Shown here: piece after piece, positions 43,861-54,786 of the stretch | Layout: the number at the start of each line of letters is the position of its first letter | Position numbering within the stretch: position 1 is the stretch's first letter | DNA from: Dicaeum eximium | Lineage: Eukaryota; Chordata; Aves; Passeriformes; Dicaeidae | NCBI GenBank assembly: GCA_013396995.1 | Contig: VWZP01009168.1 | Span: 124,001 to 188,000 of the forward strand | Length of the DNA stretch: 64,000 nucleotides | Reading direction: 5' to 3' | Made by a program: the position numbers and the translations under genes | The notes under the pieces: generated by a model | Database searches by the model: none | The model's input: the letters and a program-made list of their open reading frames with translations, nothing else | Told to the model about the DNA's origin: nothing

Positions 43861-44558
43861 CAAAAGCAATGTTCATCTTCCTCAGAGGACTACCATGTTG
43901 AGACTTAAATAAGGAATGTAGATAGTTAGAAAATATATGTACTGTTTAGGCGTTCAGCCTGCACTAGTGAGCATTTATAGACTGCTCTATAATCTCATCT
44001 GTAGAGACAAAATTTGTTACAGCCCCAGCTAAAGAGCTTTGAAACTCAAAATCCGTCTGGAGCAGAGATACAGGGGAATTTATTTCTGGAGAAATTAGAT
44101 TAAGTGTTGAAATCTGTCTAAGGGCAACTAGTGGGCTCTAAATGGGACCGAAGGAAAGCCACAGCAAAAATAAAGAACACCAACCCAACAGGTGTGGAAT
44201 AACTTCAGACCAAAGGTTGGATAGGTTGGGTTCCAGTTCATCTTTTTAATCGTGAACTTCTGTGTTGTTTCTCCTTCCTCTTCCTACTTTGGGGGTTTAT
44301 TTCAGTGCTATTGGCACCAATATTGGTACCAAAACCCATTAAAGACACAAGGATGTATTTTATGATGCCTTACAGGCCTGTGATGAAACTGTCTCCCGGG
44401 GCAGGATCCCCGGGATGTGTTGTGGCAGCTGACAGAGTCCAGCCGTGCTGGTGCTCACCTTTAGGAGCAGCAACACTCAGCTCCCTACCCAGGTGTGGAA
44501 TATTCTGCAGTCCAGGAGTGCCACGGGATCTGTTGCTACTCAGATTGCCATCTTTTGA

Positions 44559-44744
<186 letters not shown>

Positions 44745-47700
44745 GCCTCTCCGGCAGAAGCAGCACTTCTCTCTCCTCCAGCACAGCTCTTGGTTTTTGT
44801 TTGCTTTGTTCTGTTGAAAGGCAGCCTTTGCCTTCTGAGCACCGGGACATTAAGGTCATTGAAACCCCTTCACAGTAATCAAGCCTCTGTAACAAAAGGG
44901 CTAGGAAAAAGATCTTTGTACCTGTAACCATATCACACACCAATAGATCTAGCTGGAAAGGACAAAACAAGGCTGAGGAAACAAGGGGTGGTTTCAGTCT
45001 GAGGATCTTTTCACAGCTGTAATTTGCATGCTGAAACACCACTACCAGAGATTGTTCGGGTGGGAATTAGGCCAATATCAGTCTTGATAGTCAAACTCCC
45101 AGGATTGCTACTGCCTTTCTTCAAGCAGCCTGCTCCTCTGCCCTCCTCACTTCCCAACACACCTTAGTCTCTTCCCTTTCCCTTTTTTTTTAAGGGGGGT
45201 AGGCATGTTGTTTTACTCTACGAGCAGCTTGGTGGCCTTTGCACTCCCTGGAATTTTCTGTAAGGAGTACTATATTTGCAACGTTTTCAGAAACAACAGA
45301 AAACAACCCTCTTCCAGCAACAGCTGTAGAGAATGGTGATCTGAGATGGTGGCAGGGATGTGAGATGGAGCTTTCTGAGCTGAGGGGAGAGGCAACAGCT
45401 GCTGGGGGGTCTGGTCAGTCCTCTCTGGGGAGAAGGGAGCCAGAGTATCAGTAGGGATTGTCAGTTCATCTTCTATCGAGGGATGAGTGGTGCTTCTCTT
45501 CGGGTCTGAGGAAGAGGAGCTGACTGACTGCTCATGTAAGACGGGATTCCTTGCTCTCTGTCGTAGCTGAACTTTCCAGTAACATTACAGGCTGAATGCT
45601 TTCCTAGTGGTGTGGTGAATAGCCCTGAAATTGTCAGTAATTACTTGCACATCTCTAATATTCAGCCCTTTTCCCTTTCAATGTCCTGTGCTTGAAAACC
45701 CTTTTTGAGCTGTATGCAGTTTGGGTTTGTGGAGGTGAGCAGAGGTTAGTTGAATTTTTTTTTCTCTTTTTGTTAGGCCAAAGAAAACAGGACCATAATG
45801 ACACACTTGAAATTAGACTGCATGCAACTGAATCCCCTTTTTTCACCCCATCCTGCATGTTTCTTTCACTTCCAATATTTACTGGGTTACAAAAACTGTT
45901 CTGTGTTTGCATCATGGCTGACAGCAGACAGATCCCAGATTCCCTGTCTGGCAGACCTTCCATGATGATTTATTTTTTTAATGCATACTTGTCATTTTGA
46001 GAACATATTTTCTAGACATTTGAGCTCAGATTTTGCATATATTTAAGCATGCGCTTAATTTATGCACATGAGTAGTTCCACTGAAATTAATACTGCAGAA
46101 ACTGAGCGTATGTGTAAGGTATGGTGGGATTTTGAAGCTAATTAGCTGCAGCTGTACTCCCCAAAGTGACTATAAAATGGCACAGCAAGCTTCCATGGTT
46201 TAAAATCCTTTACAGCTTAAAATAAGTAAATACATCTTGGAAGCTTATTCTAGGATCTGAAAAGTCAGCTTAGGTTCTGTAATCAAGATTTTTCCTAAAA
46301 CCTAACGATCTGGTTTGTGAGGGAGAGTTCCATCACACCCTCAATCAGCAGCGATGCTGCAAAGCCTCAGCAGAGTCAAGCTCCCCTTGCAGGGGTCTCG
46401 GCGTGGTGGCACTTCCAGGACACCAGGTGTGTTGCCCTGTCACTGAGGACAGGAGATGGCATTCCCAGCCTGCATGGTGAGGACATCTGGGAATGAGGAC
46501 TTGCCATTCTCACATGGTTCAGCCTCTGACCCCCACAGCCCCCCAGTATTGCTGATGAGACGTAGCTCTTTACTCAGCACTCAGCACATTTCTGTAATGT
46601 GATAATTGTTACTGCATTATGGGCACAGTTGTGTGCGTGTTACACTGACAGAATACTGCTCGTTAAATACAGCAGATATTGAACAGAAAATGGGGCTTTA
46701 GTATCTTCATGACAGCTGTGTAAAGTTTCCTTAAAGTAACTCCTTAGAGGTGCCACTTCAATTTTTCTTCCAGTGATACATTTAAAATTGATTAAGGAAA
46801 CAAATTGTTACTCACAGGCCTAGGAATGTATCCTGTTGAAAACACCATTTTAGGCCACAAACGATGTTCCAGGAGTAACACCACTGGCTTTTTTGGGAAC
46901 ACATGCAGTGCCGATGTCCATGGGGTTTCGTTTAGCCCAGTATAAACAGGGACGGTAAGATTTAAACATGTAAATGATCAGATATCATTGCTAATGGATT
47001 TTTTACAGGCAAGACTGTACGGGGCCAAATCTTGTGCTTGTATCCATGTCCTCAAACTTCGGAGAGACATGGTTCTGAGCTAAGTACTTTGGCCTCAAAT
47101 GATGTAAAACTACTCTGCAAAGTAAAGCACTGGCCCTTAAATGTTCTTTCCTCAAAGTGCATTTTCAAATAGATTTCAAATGAGGCCCTGTTCAGTGACT
47201 ACTCTGTGCTTTGTAAAGCTGTGTGGTACTACCCAGGAAGCAGCAGGAAACGGCTCATTGCTTGAAGCACTGAAATAGAAACACAATTACAAACCTGAAA
47301 ATTCAAAGCAGCCTCTATGGTCAAAGCTTCTATGTCACCTGTATGTGATAAAATAATGGTCATCATTAAAAAAAAGTGTTTCATGTATCATGGAATAATG
47401 TCCCTATCATCAAAGTATCAGCATTTGTGACACTTGAGAGAAGCTAGTGTTTTACTAAAGGCTGGTTCTTGCCTGACATGGAAAGAACGCTTCTTTCAAA
47501 AAATGCTATCTGGAAGGGGAATTGTCCTATTCAGTAAATCACAGGCAGAGCCCCTACTCATCTGAGTGGGAATTTGCTTTCCTGTAGCTTTTCTGAGGTC
47601 AGCCACTCCGACTGGCACTTCTCACAGGGTGCCAGGGGTTCTCTCCTGCTGGAGCCCTGGAAGAATGGAGCCTCAGTGTTACTCTGTGGCTCCTGAGGCA

Positions 47701-48539
47701 CAGTGGCACAGCCCACATCCTTTTAAATTCCTCCCCAAAGCAGGAGCTGGAGGGAGCGGCTGGAGGTGATGCCCTGGGGCCTCTGATGGGTGGACATGGC
47801 TCCTGCTGCTCTTTGGAAATTAAAAAAAGGAAATCAGGGGAGTACAGCTGCTGCTTCTGTTGCCTGCTGCCTACTTGTCCTTTCTGACCTCTTCAGAAAT
47901 GGAACTGACATTTTAATGACTTCCTCACTACAGATTAAAGCACGAAAACATTTCCAGTGCATGGAGAAAGAGTATTTTAGAATCTCCTTTTTTGGAACAA
48001 AACAAGTAGTCTTGGTGGCCTTGATTTTTGTAATTAAGACAAGGTGTGCAAACTCCCCCCTTCCTAACATACACAGACACACTCCAGTAAACTTTGTTTT
48101 CAGCCAAGAAAATATGGGAAGAGCATCCCTTCCTCCACCATAGCAAGACCACAGCCATAGTTACTGTAAAGTGTTTTAGGTTATAAAAATTCTCCCCATG
48201 CATAAATTTTGTAGCACTAATTTGATCCTAAATGGGGTGAGAGGAGTGGGTTGGTTTTATTTTGGTCTTTCCCTCCCCCCTGCTGTCCCATTCAGCAATA
48301 CTGTAAAAGCTTTCAGCAAAAATACAGATTGTTGTTTGTATTGAGGAATGGACTGAATTTCTGGTGGGATGCGATTCCAGTGGTTTGTCTGAGCACTGTC
48401 ACAGATGCCATGAGCTTTTCCATTATATTGTACATAACTTTTGAAATATTCTATTTAGTCATATTTTATAGGAGTATTAAAAAGCTACTGGCTAATTAAT
48501 CACTTTTACACTTGTATAATTCAGAGCTTAGTTTAAAAT

Positions 48540-48545
48540 AATAAA
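48540..48545 (+). terminator. RCAN2: Candidate poly(A) signal AATAAA (RCAN2)
   Basis: Canonical AATAAA with a U/GU-rich stretch about 15-45 bases downstream ('tttttgtgttctg' and 'tggtgtttgg'). It gives a 3' UTR of about 3.8 kb. Confidence 0.6.
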
Positions 48546-48620
48546 TATGGCAAACAGTATTTTTGTGTTCTGCTTGCACTGGTGTTTGGAAAAGCAACAT
48601 TTAAAGAGTTAAACTATATC

Positions 48621-48626
48621 AATAAA
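48621..48626 (+). terminator. RCAN2: Second candidate poly(A) signal AATAAA (RCAN2)
   Basis: Canonical hexamer followed within 10 bases by the GU-rich GTAGTGTGGTGTA. It is only 81 bp from the preceding signal, so the two may form one cleavage cluster. Confidence 0.55.
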
Positions 48627-50969
48627 CTGAGTAGTGTGGTGTATACCCCTGGTAGAACTGAAAATGCTTAAATGTGTGACATAGGCCAAACTCTGTTTCA
48701 GTAGAAATTAAGGGGAAAGCAGCCTTCCTGTTGGCAGGATATGCCGTGTTCCATTTTAAGCTGCTGCAGTTTCACAGTCATGTGAACTTGCTCTGGTTTG
48801 CTGTGGATTTGGCTCAGTGTACACAAAAAAAGCTGCAGTGCAGTCCCTGGTGAGCAAAAGCTCAGCACGTCCCAGACCCCTGATGTGGTTCTCACTGTGC
48901 TTTTATAACCATAGATGATGCTGTGGCCATGAGTGCTTGGACAAGGAACATGGCATCCAGCTGCCAGCCAGGCTGGGGAAAGAGTTCTGTTAACATTCTT
49001 TATTATAAAAATTGAAACTAATTGTTGTCTCTTGCATCAGTTTGTGCTGGGTCTTGCAAAGGACTGGAAACTGGGAGATGAGTTTGCTGATAAGTTTCCT
49101 GTGAAATTCTGATACTGAATTGCGCAAATCTGGATTTGAAAAAATAATTTTTCTGTGTGCCTGGCATAAAAAACTTCATTTCTCAAAGGATGATTGTTCA
49201 TTATTCTGAAAATTAGATTGGTTTAAGAAGTCTCACTGGAGAAGTAAACTCTGAGCTCTTTAATTCCTTTGGAAAGGACAGGCCTTAACATCTCTGTTTA
49301 AGTAGAAAAACTAGTAATAGTGAACAACTTCTGGGATTCTTTTCACCTGTTTTAGAGGTGAAAAGCAGGAGGCCTAGTTTATTCTTCACTTTGAGCACCA
49401 AAAGAGCTTCCCCCACCACAGAGAGTTTCTTCATCCACCCTACTGAAATGCTGTGTTTGCGACATGACAGCTGTGGCTCTTCCATCGTGCTTGGCACTGG
49501 ACACAGCACTGGGAAATGAGCTTCAGGGCTTCAGCTGGGGATGGCAGAGGGCTGTGTCCCAGAGGATCAGACTGATCTCAGGCACAGTGCTTTCAGATCC
49601 TCTAAAGAATATTTACTGAATTTATTTTTGGTCCTTCTTTAGTGGCAAACATTTCAGCACCAAACTTTTTGCCGTTTCAGGCTTTCTCTCACATACTAGT
49701 GTGAATGTAAGACCTTTGCATTTCCTTGATTCCCTTTGGACTAAGAAATCACTTTTAGTTCTGGTTTATCAAGAAGCAAAACCAGCTATGGATTAAAGAC
49801 CCTCATTTATACTAAGCATTATGCAATGCTCTTGAATAACAAGTTACACTGGCAAAACCCCAAACACTGCTTTTCCTGGTTTAACCCATCTTCTGGGGGA
49901 GTACAGCAGCTTTCAATATTCTAGGCTCCTCTTAGAAAGAGATGTTTTTATAACAGTAGCTATGCTCTTTTTTTGACTACATGTAGACTGCAGCATTCAG
50001 GGTAAAAGGACAAGGGAGGAAGTGTTGTAAAAGCTCTTTCTCACAGGTCTATTTGAAGTGTGGAGTATATTTGCTTTAGCTTGGAGGGGAGAGAAGCCAG
50101 CACTGTTAGAGCCAGAACAGCAGCAGCACTCTGGATGGAAGGGCAGGAACCCTGAAAGTCCCTATTGCAGAGATGCTCAGAAAGCTTTAAAAAAACAGCC
50201 TGAATTCTCTCTCTCCTTCTGTCAGTTTGTTCAGTAACTACACAGATTCTGGGGCTGCAGCAAGAGTTATCTTAATATAGGATTGTGTCCTGATGCTGCA
50301 GCTACAAAGCTTAAATAGGGACATTGGTTAGGGAGGTTCTTGCTGGAGTAAGGCTGGGAAAGCTGTGAAGTGCGTGCAGCCTTGAAGTTAATGAAAAATG
50401 AAGATATTCAGAACCTTAAAACAGACTTCAGGATTCAGAATCATGTACCCAAGAGTTGTATTAAGGGCCCATTTGAATCAGGGGCTTCCTCACTCACAAC
50501 ATTAAGAGTATCCAGCAAGAAAGATTAAACTTCTCTATTATTCTCACCAGAAAATCAGTCTTTTAACAAATTATTGTAACTGATCATATATCTAGTGCGA
50601 GAAAGTTGTGTCTACATTAGTGTCACACAGATGTGTTCTCTTCACTGTTGGGTTAATGAAGGTAAATGTTTTGAATCCATTTTAGAGCAGAGTTCTTGTA
50701 CAGAAACTTCTGACAGAAATGCCATCTGTAAGGACTGGTGGATCCTTAAGTGGCAGTTTGGCAAGTTGTCCTACTGTGGGTAGCTGCAGAAATATTTAGT
50801 GTATGTTGTTGTAGATTTAAAAGCATTGCTCATGGTTTCATTCGAGTGTCTGCATTTCTGACACGGATGTGACATATCTGTATATATTATAAATCAATAC
50901 TATTTTTAACCACATATTTTGTACAAATATTCACATTAGCGCTGTACTTCAATGAAAATCTATTATGGT

Positions 50970-50975
50970 ATTAAA
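50970..50975 (+). terminator. RCAN2: Distal candidate poly(A) signal ATTAAA (RCAN2)
   Basis: ATTAAA, the most common variant signal, preceded by an AU-rich stretch with TGTATATATT-like elements (50878-50940) and followed by a TTTTGGTGG element. It would extend the 3' UTR to about 6.2 kb. Weaker case than the proximal signals. Confidence 0.4.
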
Positions 50976-51579
50976 CATTTTGGTGGAATTAGCAAACTCC
51001 TTGTCCGTGCTTTCCTTTCATTTTATATCAGTGTTAAGGAGCTGAGCCATTTCTGGCATCCGAGGTAAATATTATAATTTCCAGCTATTCCTGTTGTTCC
51101 TTAAATCCAGGTGCACCTGTACCCTCTAGTGACTGATCCCAGCCACTGCAGAGGCAGCTCCCAACACCTCCAGCTCTCAGTGAGAGCCCAAAATCAAACC
51201 TGAACCAACAGTAAATGCACGGTTTTTTCTAGCTAATGATAACAGCATGGGACAGCACATTGCTGTTGAGGGACACCCAGCAAGAGATTTCAATACACAC
51301 AGATGCAGTTTTATAACAACTTTTTCCTTTTTTCCCTTTCGGGGTTCACGGCCAGGAATCAGACAATGAACTTTGTCCTGTGGGTGCAGAACAGTGACAT
51401 CCACACAGGTTCTACCAGGCATAGCAGCAGTGTGATTCTCCAGGCTTGGACTAGCTCAGCCTCACACCTGTAACAGAACACCAGTAATGAAGGAGGGGGA
51501 AAAAGACATTAAGAAAACAATTAGAAGAGTCTTGTTCCCTAGTACAATCCCTGGTGGTAGGGTGAAGGGGAGGAAGGCA

Positions 51580-51700
51580 TCACATACATGTATATGTATA
51601 TAAATATATAAAAATGTAAAAATAAATAGAAACATATCAAAATATATTTCTTTTTTACTAGATAGGCTTGTGTATATATATATATATTTATTTTTTTCAC
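51580..51700. repeat. AT-rich simple-sequence zone
   Basis: Alternating A/T and (TA)n runs with short interruptions, including about nine TA units near 51672-51688. It produces spurious low-complexity open reading frames on the minus strand. Confidence 0.8.
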
Positions 51701-51743
51701 CAGATAGGCAGTATCAGCTATAAAGTGACTAACAAGTATCGTG

Positions 51744-51822
51744 TTTGATTCTATGATTCTATATGGTTGGACCTGATGATCCTCAAGGTCTCTTCCAACC
51801 CTAACAATTCTATGATTCTGTG
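51744..51822 (+). mobile_element. Short CR1 LINE 3' terminus (+)
   Basis: It shows TGGTTGGACCTGATGATCC, then GGTCTCTTCCAACCC and the terminal ATTCTATGATTCTGTG, the standard CR1 end. It is extremely 5' truncated; the same octamer-like repeat (ATTCTATG) also occurs just before it. Confidence 0.85.
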
Positions 51823-52383
51823 TTCCCATGCACCAGGAAGAGGATAATGGTTTTGCACACTGCCATGAATTGGGGTGGGGTTTGTTTATGTACACAGGAC
51901 ACGGCCTTCGGACTCATACATAGCACAGATCCTAAATTAGGAAAGGTGGGAAACCTGGGTTGGATTTTTGTCCAGTTCAGCAGTTTAGGTTCTAGTGAGA
52001 TGGGGAGGGATAAATTCATTTTTATTCCAGGGCACAGCTGTGGGTCTGGACATCAAAACGTGGCGAAAACATCTTCTGGGAAGCAAATGGAAAATTCAGA
52101 GCCTCAGAACACAAGAGGAGAAAAAGAGGCTGATAGAAAAACAGCAGAATCAAAGCCGATTTTTATATTATTATTCTTTCTAACTAAGAAGCACTTTAAG
52201 ATATCCAGAGAATTAATTTTACTCCTTGTTTTCAGTCAGGTCTCAGCCTAGCCAGCCCTGCCCGAGCTCTATGACATGCAGCCATGCCCTTACAGCGTGC
52301 CCCTGTTGACATCTGCGCAAGGGCTGTACCAGCACGGTCACCTCACCTGTGGTCACCACCCGAGGTCACCTCACCTGTGACCT

Positions 52384-53069
52384 GGGGGTGTTGGTGACAG
52401 CAGCTGAACATGACCCAGGTGTGCCCAGGTGGCCAAGAAGGCCAAAGGCAACTGGGCTGTGCCAGCCATGGTGTGGCAGCAGGGCCAGGGCAGTGACTGT
52501 CCCCTGTGCTGGGCACTGCTGAGGCCACACCTCGAGGGCTGTGTCCAGTTCTGGGCCCTCAGTTCAGGAAGGACATTGAGGGGCAGGAGCGTGTCCAGGG
52601 AAGGGAACGGAGCTGGGGAAGGCTCTGGAGCAGCTGAGGGAGCTGGGGGGGCTCAGCCTGGAGAAAAGGAGGCTCAGGGGGCACCTTCTGGCTCTGCACA
52701 ACTCCCTGACAGGAGGGGACAGCCAGGTGGGGTCGGGCTCTGCTCCCACAGAACAAGTCACAGGACAAGGCCACAAGCTGAGCCGGGGAACGTTTCGGCC
52801 GGATATTAGGAAAAATGCCTTCACAGAAATGAAGATTAGACACTGGAATCGGCTGCCGAGGAAGGCGGTGGAGTCACCGTCCCTGGAGGTGTTTAGGGAA
52901 AGACTGGACGTGGCACTGAGGGCCCGGTTCAGCTGACGCGGCGGTGCTCGGTCACAGGCTGGATCTGTGACCTCAGAGCTCTCTCCCGACCCAAAACACT
53001 CCGTGACTCCGCAATTCCGCGNAGAGCTCTCTCCCGACCCAAAACCCTCCGTGCCTCCGCAATTCCGCG
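52384..53069 (+). mobile_element. CR1 LINE 3' end (+) with duplicated GC-rich tail, next to the ENPP5 CpG island
   Basis: CR1 blocks occur in order: the reverse-transcriptase end ('gcccaggtggccaagaaggc'), 'ccagttctgggccctcagtt', 'aaggacattgaggggcagg', 'ctcagcctggagaaaagg', 'ccggatattaggaaaaatgc', 'gaatcggctgccgaggaag' and 'ccgtccctggaggtgttt'. The terminal tail, about 47 bp, is present twice (52975-53021 and 53023-53069) with an undetermined base (n) at 53022 between the copies. The tail is shifted toward C and G relative to a usual CR1 end. The ORF is broken. Confidence 0.9.
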
Positions 53070-53330
53070 TTCCTGCCCGCCGGGCCCGCCCCGCTCGCGC
53101 TGAGTGGCAGCGCCGCGGCCGCTCCCGGGCGGGGCCGGGCCGGACCGGCTGCTCCGCGGCCCCTCAGGTAACGGCGGCGGCTCCGGGGCTCGGGGGGTGC
53201 CCGGCGGCGGCTCCGGGAGTCGGGGGGTGCCCGGCGGCGGCTCCGGGGCTCGGGGGGTGCGGGCGCTGCGTGTGGGGAATGGCGGCCTGGGCTCGGCATT
53301 CGCGTGTTTTGAGCTCTGGCGGCCGCCGAG
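53030..53330 (+). promoter_or_regulatory. ENPP5: CpG island: probable ENPP5 promoter and non-coding exon 1
   Basis: This is the only dense CpG block of its size in the window, with GC-box-like GGGCGGGGCC near 53128-53138 and many CGG/CCG triplets. The sequence CCCCTCAG|GTAACG at 53160-53170 is a good splice donor, so an untranslated first exon probably ends at 53167. The promoter lies about 1.6 kb upstream of the ENPP5 start codon, with RCAN2 pointing toward it. The transcription start cannot be placed exactly. There is no TATA box. Confidence 0.65.
53171..53260. repeat. 30-bp GC-rich minisatellite, three copies
   Basis: Units 53171-53200, 53201-53230 and 53231-53260 share GGCGGCGGCTCCGGG and CGGGGGGTGC blocks and differ by only a few bases. 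They start 3 bp past the putative exon 1 donor. The G runs give quadruplex potential. The period is a multiple of three, so frames through it look like repetitive peptides (Ala/Gly/Cys-rich); I do not regard these as coding. Confidence 0.9.
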
Positions 53331-53962
53331 CGGGGCCTGGGGCGCTTCTCTGTCTGTCTTGTCCGTCCGTGTGGCTGCTCCTGCCCTTGGCAGTCCCGTG
53401 GGTTCGTATCCCCAGAGCCCCTCGGGTCCCCAGAGTTTTGTGGGTGCCGAGTTGTGCAGAGACCCGGGTCTATAGATGTGCTTAGGCTGTATCCGGGGAA
53501 GAGCAGTATGAGAAGGCCTTGGAAAAAAACCAAACCGCCCGTCATTTATTATTTATTGAGAGCACGCAGTTAAGGAATTCGAATAATAGAATTATACATC
53601 ATGCTGAGCTCATTAGTCATGTAAAATTCAGAAGCAGAGACTTGATTTTACTTGAGAGGGCTTCAATCTGTACTTGTCCCTCCTCAGAAGGGGAATTTAT
53701 GGGCTATGTCTAATTTGGCAGATGGGATTCTGATGAACACAACAGTGTGTTGTCCCTTCGTCCTTCAGGTTCAGCTGGAAGAAGTCCCCCCATCAGGTGG
53801 ATCTGAGGTAATCTGTAGCCTTTGGGTCTGTGTTGTTTGCTGAAAGGGGAATTAAGTCTCTGGAATGTCAGTTTGTTCTTAGCAGAACTCCAGGCCTGGA
53901 TTTTAATTTTGAGAGAGACACAAGTTTGGTGTAACATTTGACTGCCTGCAAGTCGTAGAAGC

Positions 53963-54235
53963 CTAGAATCACAGAGTGCTTTGGGTTGGAAGAGACCTTG
54001 AAGCTCATCTCATTCCAACCCCCTGCCATGGACAGGGACACCTTCCACCAGACCAGGTTGCTCAGAGCCCTGTCCAACCTGGCCTTGAGTATGTCCATGG
54101 ATGGGGCAGCCACAGCTTCTCTGGACCTGTTCCAGGACCTCACCCCCCTCACAGTAAATAATCTCTTCCTAATATCCAATCTAACCCTGCCTTCTGTCAG
54201 TTTGAAGCCATTCCCCCTTGTCCTGTAGTTTTGAT
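53963..54235 (-). mobile_element. CR1 LINE 3' end (inverted)
   Basis: It starts 'tagaatcacagagtgctttg' and continues 'ggacagggacaccttccacc', 'gctcagagccctgtccaacc', 'gatggggcagccacagcttc', 'atctcttcctaatatccaat' and 'agccattcccccttgtcctg'. A complete-looking inverted 3' end of the same CR1 type seen elsewhere in the window. ORFs crossing it (142 codons on the minus strand) are CR1-derived. Confidence 0.93.
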
Positions 54236-54730
54236 ATTTTATGAGTTTCTTGGGTGCAAACTTGCTGAATTTTTTTGTTTCCATGGGAAAGCTCATTTCT
54301 CAGCACAGAATTCGATAAACAAATCTCTGAGCTGTGTTTTTCAAGGACAGGTGGTGGTTGGCTGCCCTTTCTCCCACATGGGGGATGTGGATCCTTCTCT
54401 CTTTCTTAGCCAATGATGTGGACAATTGTTATCATTGAATTCTAAGCATTCTAGCATTCTTGTACTGAACATGAAGAAGAAAGCATCTGAGCTCAGTACC
54501 TGGGCACATATAGCCCAAATTCCTTCTGAACAATGGAGTCATTTTAATAAATCATATAAACCTTCTGATATTGGAGTCAAAGAGTCCTGATTCGCCGTCG
54601 GGCAGCAACAATACCTGTCACTGCATGCTTCTGTAAAATATATCTTAGAGTATATAAATAAATAAGCAATATTTTAGCAGCTCATTCTTAAAACTAAGTT
54701 TTGACTTCGACAACTTCTGCCTCTTAACAG

Positions 54731-54786
54731 GCTCAACAGATGCCATGTTGCCTCAGAAGAGGGGACAGATACCTTCCAGAATAGCC
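54731..54786 (+). other. ENPP5: 5' UTR part of the first ENPP5 coding exon
   Basis: The sequence between the splice acceptor at 54730 and the preferred start at 54787. An in-frame ATG at 54745 would add 14 residues (MLPQKRG...) ahead of the signal peptide. An out-of-frame ATG at 54740 also exists. The downstream ATG is preferred because it directly precedes the hydrophobic signal sequence, as in the mammalian protein. Confidence 0.6.

Larger units (their letters stand above)
44745..50995 (+). other. RCAN2: Probable RCAN2 3' UTR, with alternative ends
   Basis: The 6.2 kb after the stop codon contains no recognisable CR1, although CR1 is frequent on both sides of it. The two minus-strand and several + strand ORFs are short and featureless. 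Candidate cleavage regions follow the AATAAA at 48540, the AATAAA at 48621 and the ATTAAA at 50970. A Pumilio-type TGTACATA lies at 48429-48436. Human RCAN2 is known to have a long 3' UTR; the extent here is inferred, and the distal third may be intergenic. Confidence 0.6.
50996..52383. other. Intergenic sequence between RCAN2 and the ENPP5 promoter CR1
   Basis: No exon is supportable. The interval holds an AT-rich simple-sequence zone near 51580-51700, with a TATATATATA run at 51671-51688. A short CR1 terminus lies at 51744-51822. ORFs up to 143 codons (near 51820-52251) show no domain and partly overlap the CR1 end. Confidence 0.7.
53168..54730 (+). other. ENPP5: ENPP5 5' intron (putative)
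   Basis: The interval between the putative non-coding exon 1 donor and the acceptor CTCTTAACAG ending at 54730. It contains the GC minisatellite at its start, a candidate short exon at 53769-53807 and an inverted CR1. The remaining 54,240-54,720 is unique AT-rich sequence with nothing recognisable. Confidence 0.6.

Noticed and set aside
52973..53545. 190-codon minus-strand and 172-codon + strand ORFs over the CpG island
   Set aside because: GC-rich, stop-poor sequence with in-register 30-bp and 48-bp repeats and an n inside; no domain and no conserved start.
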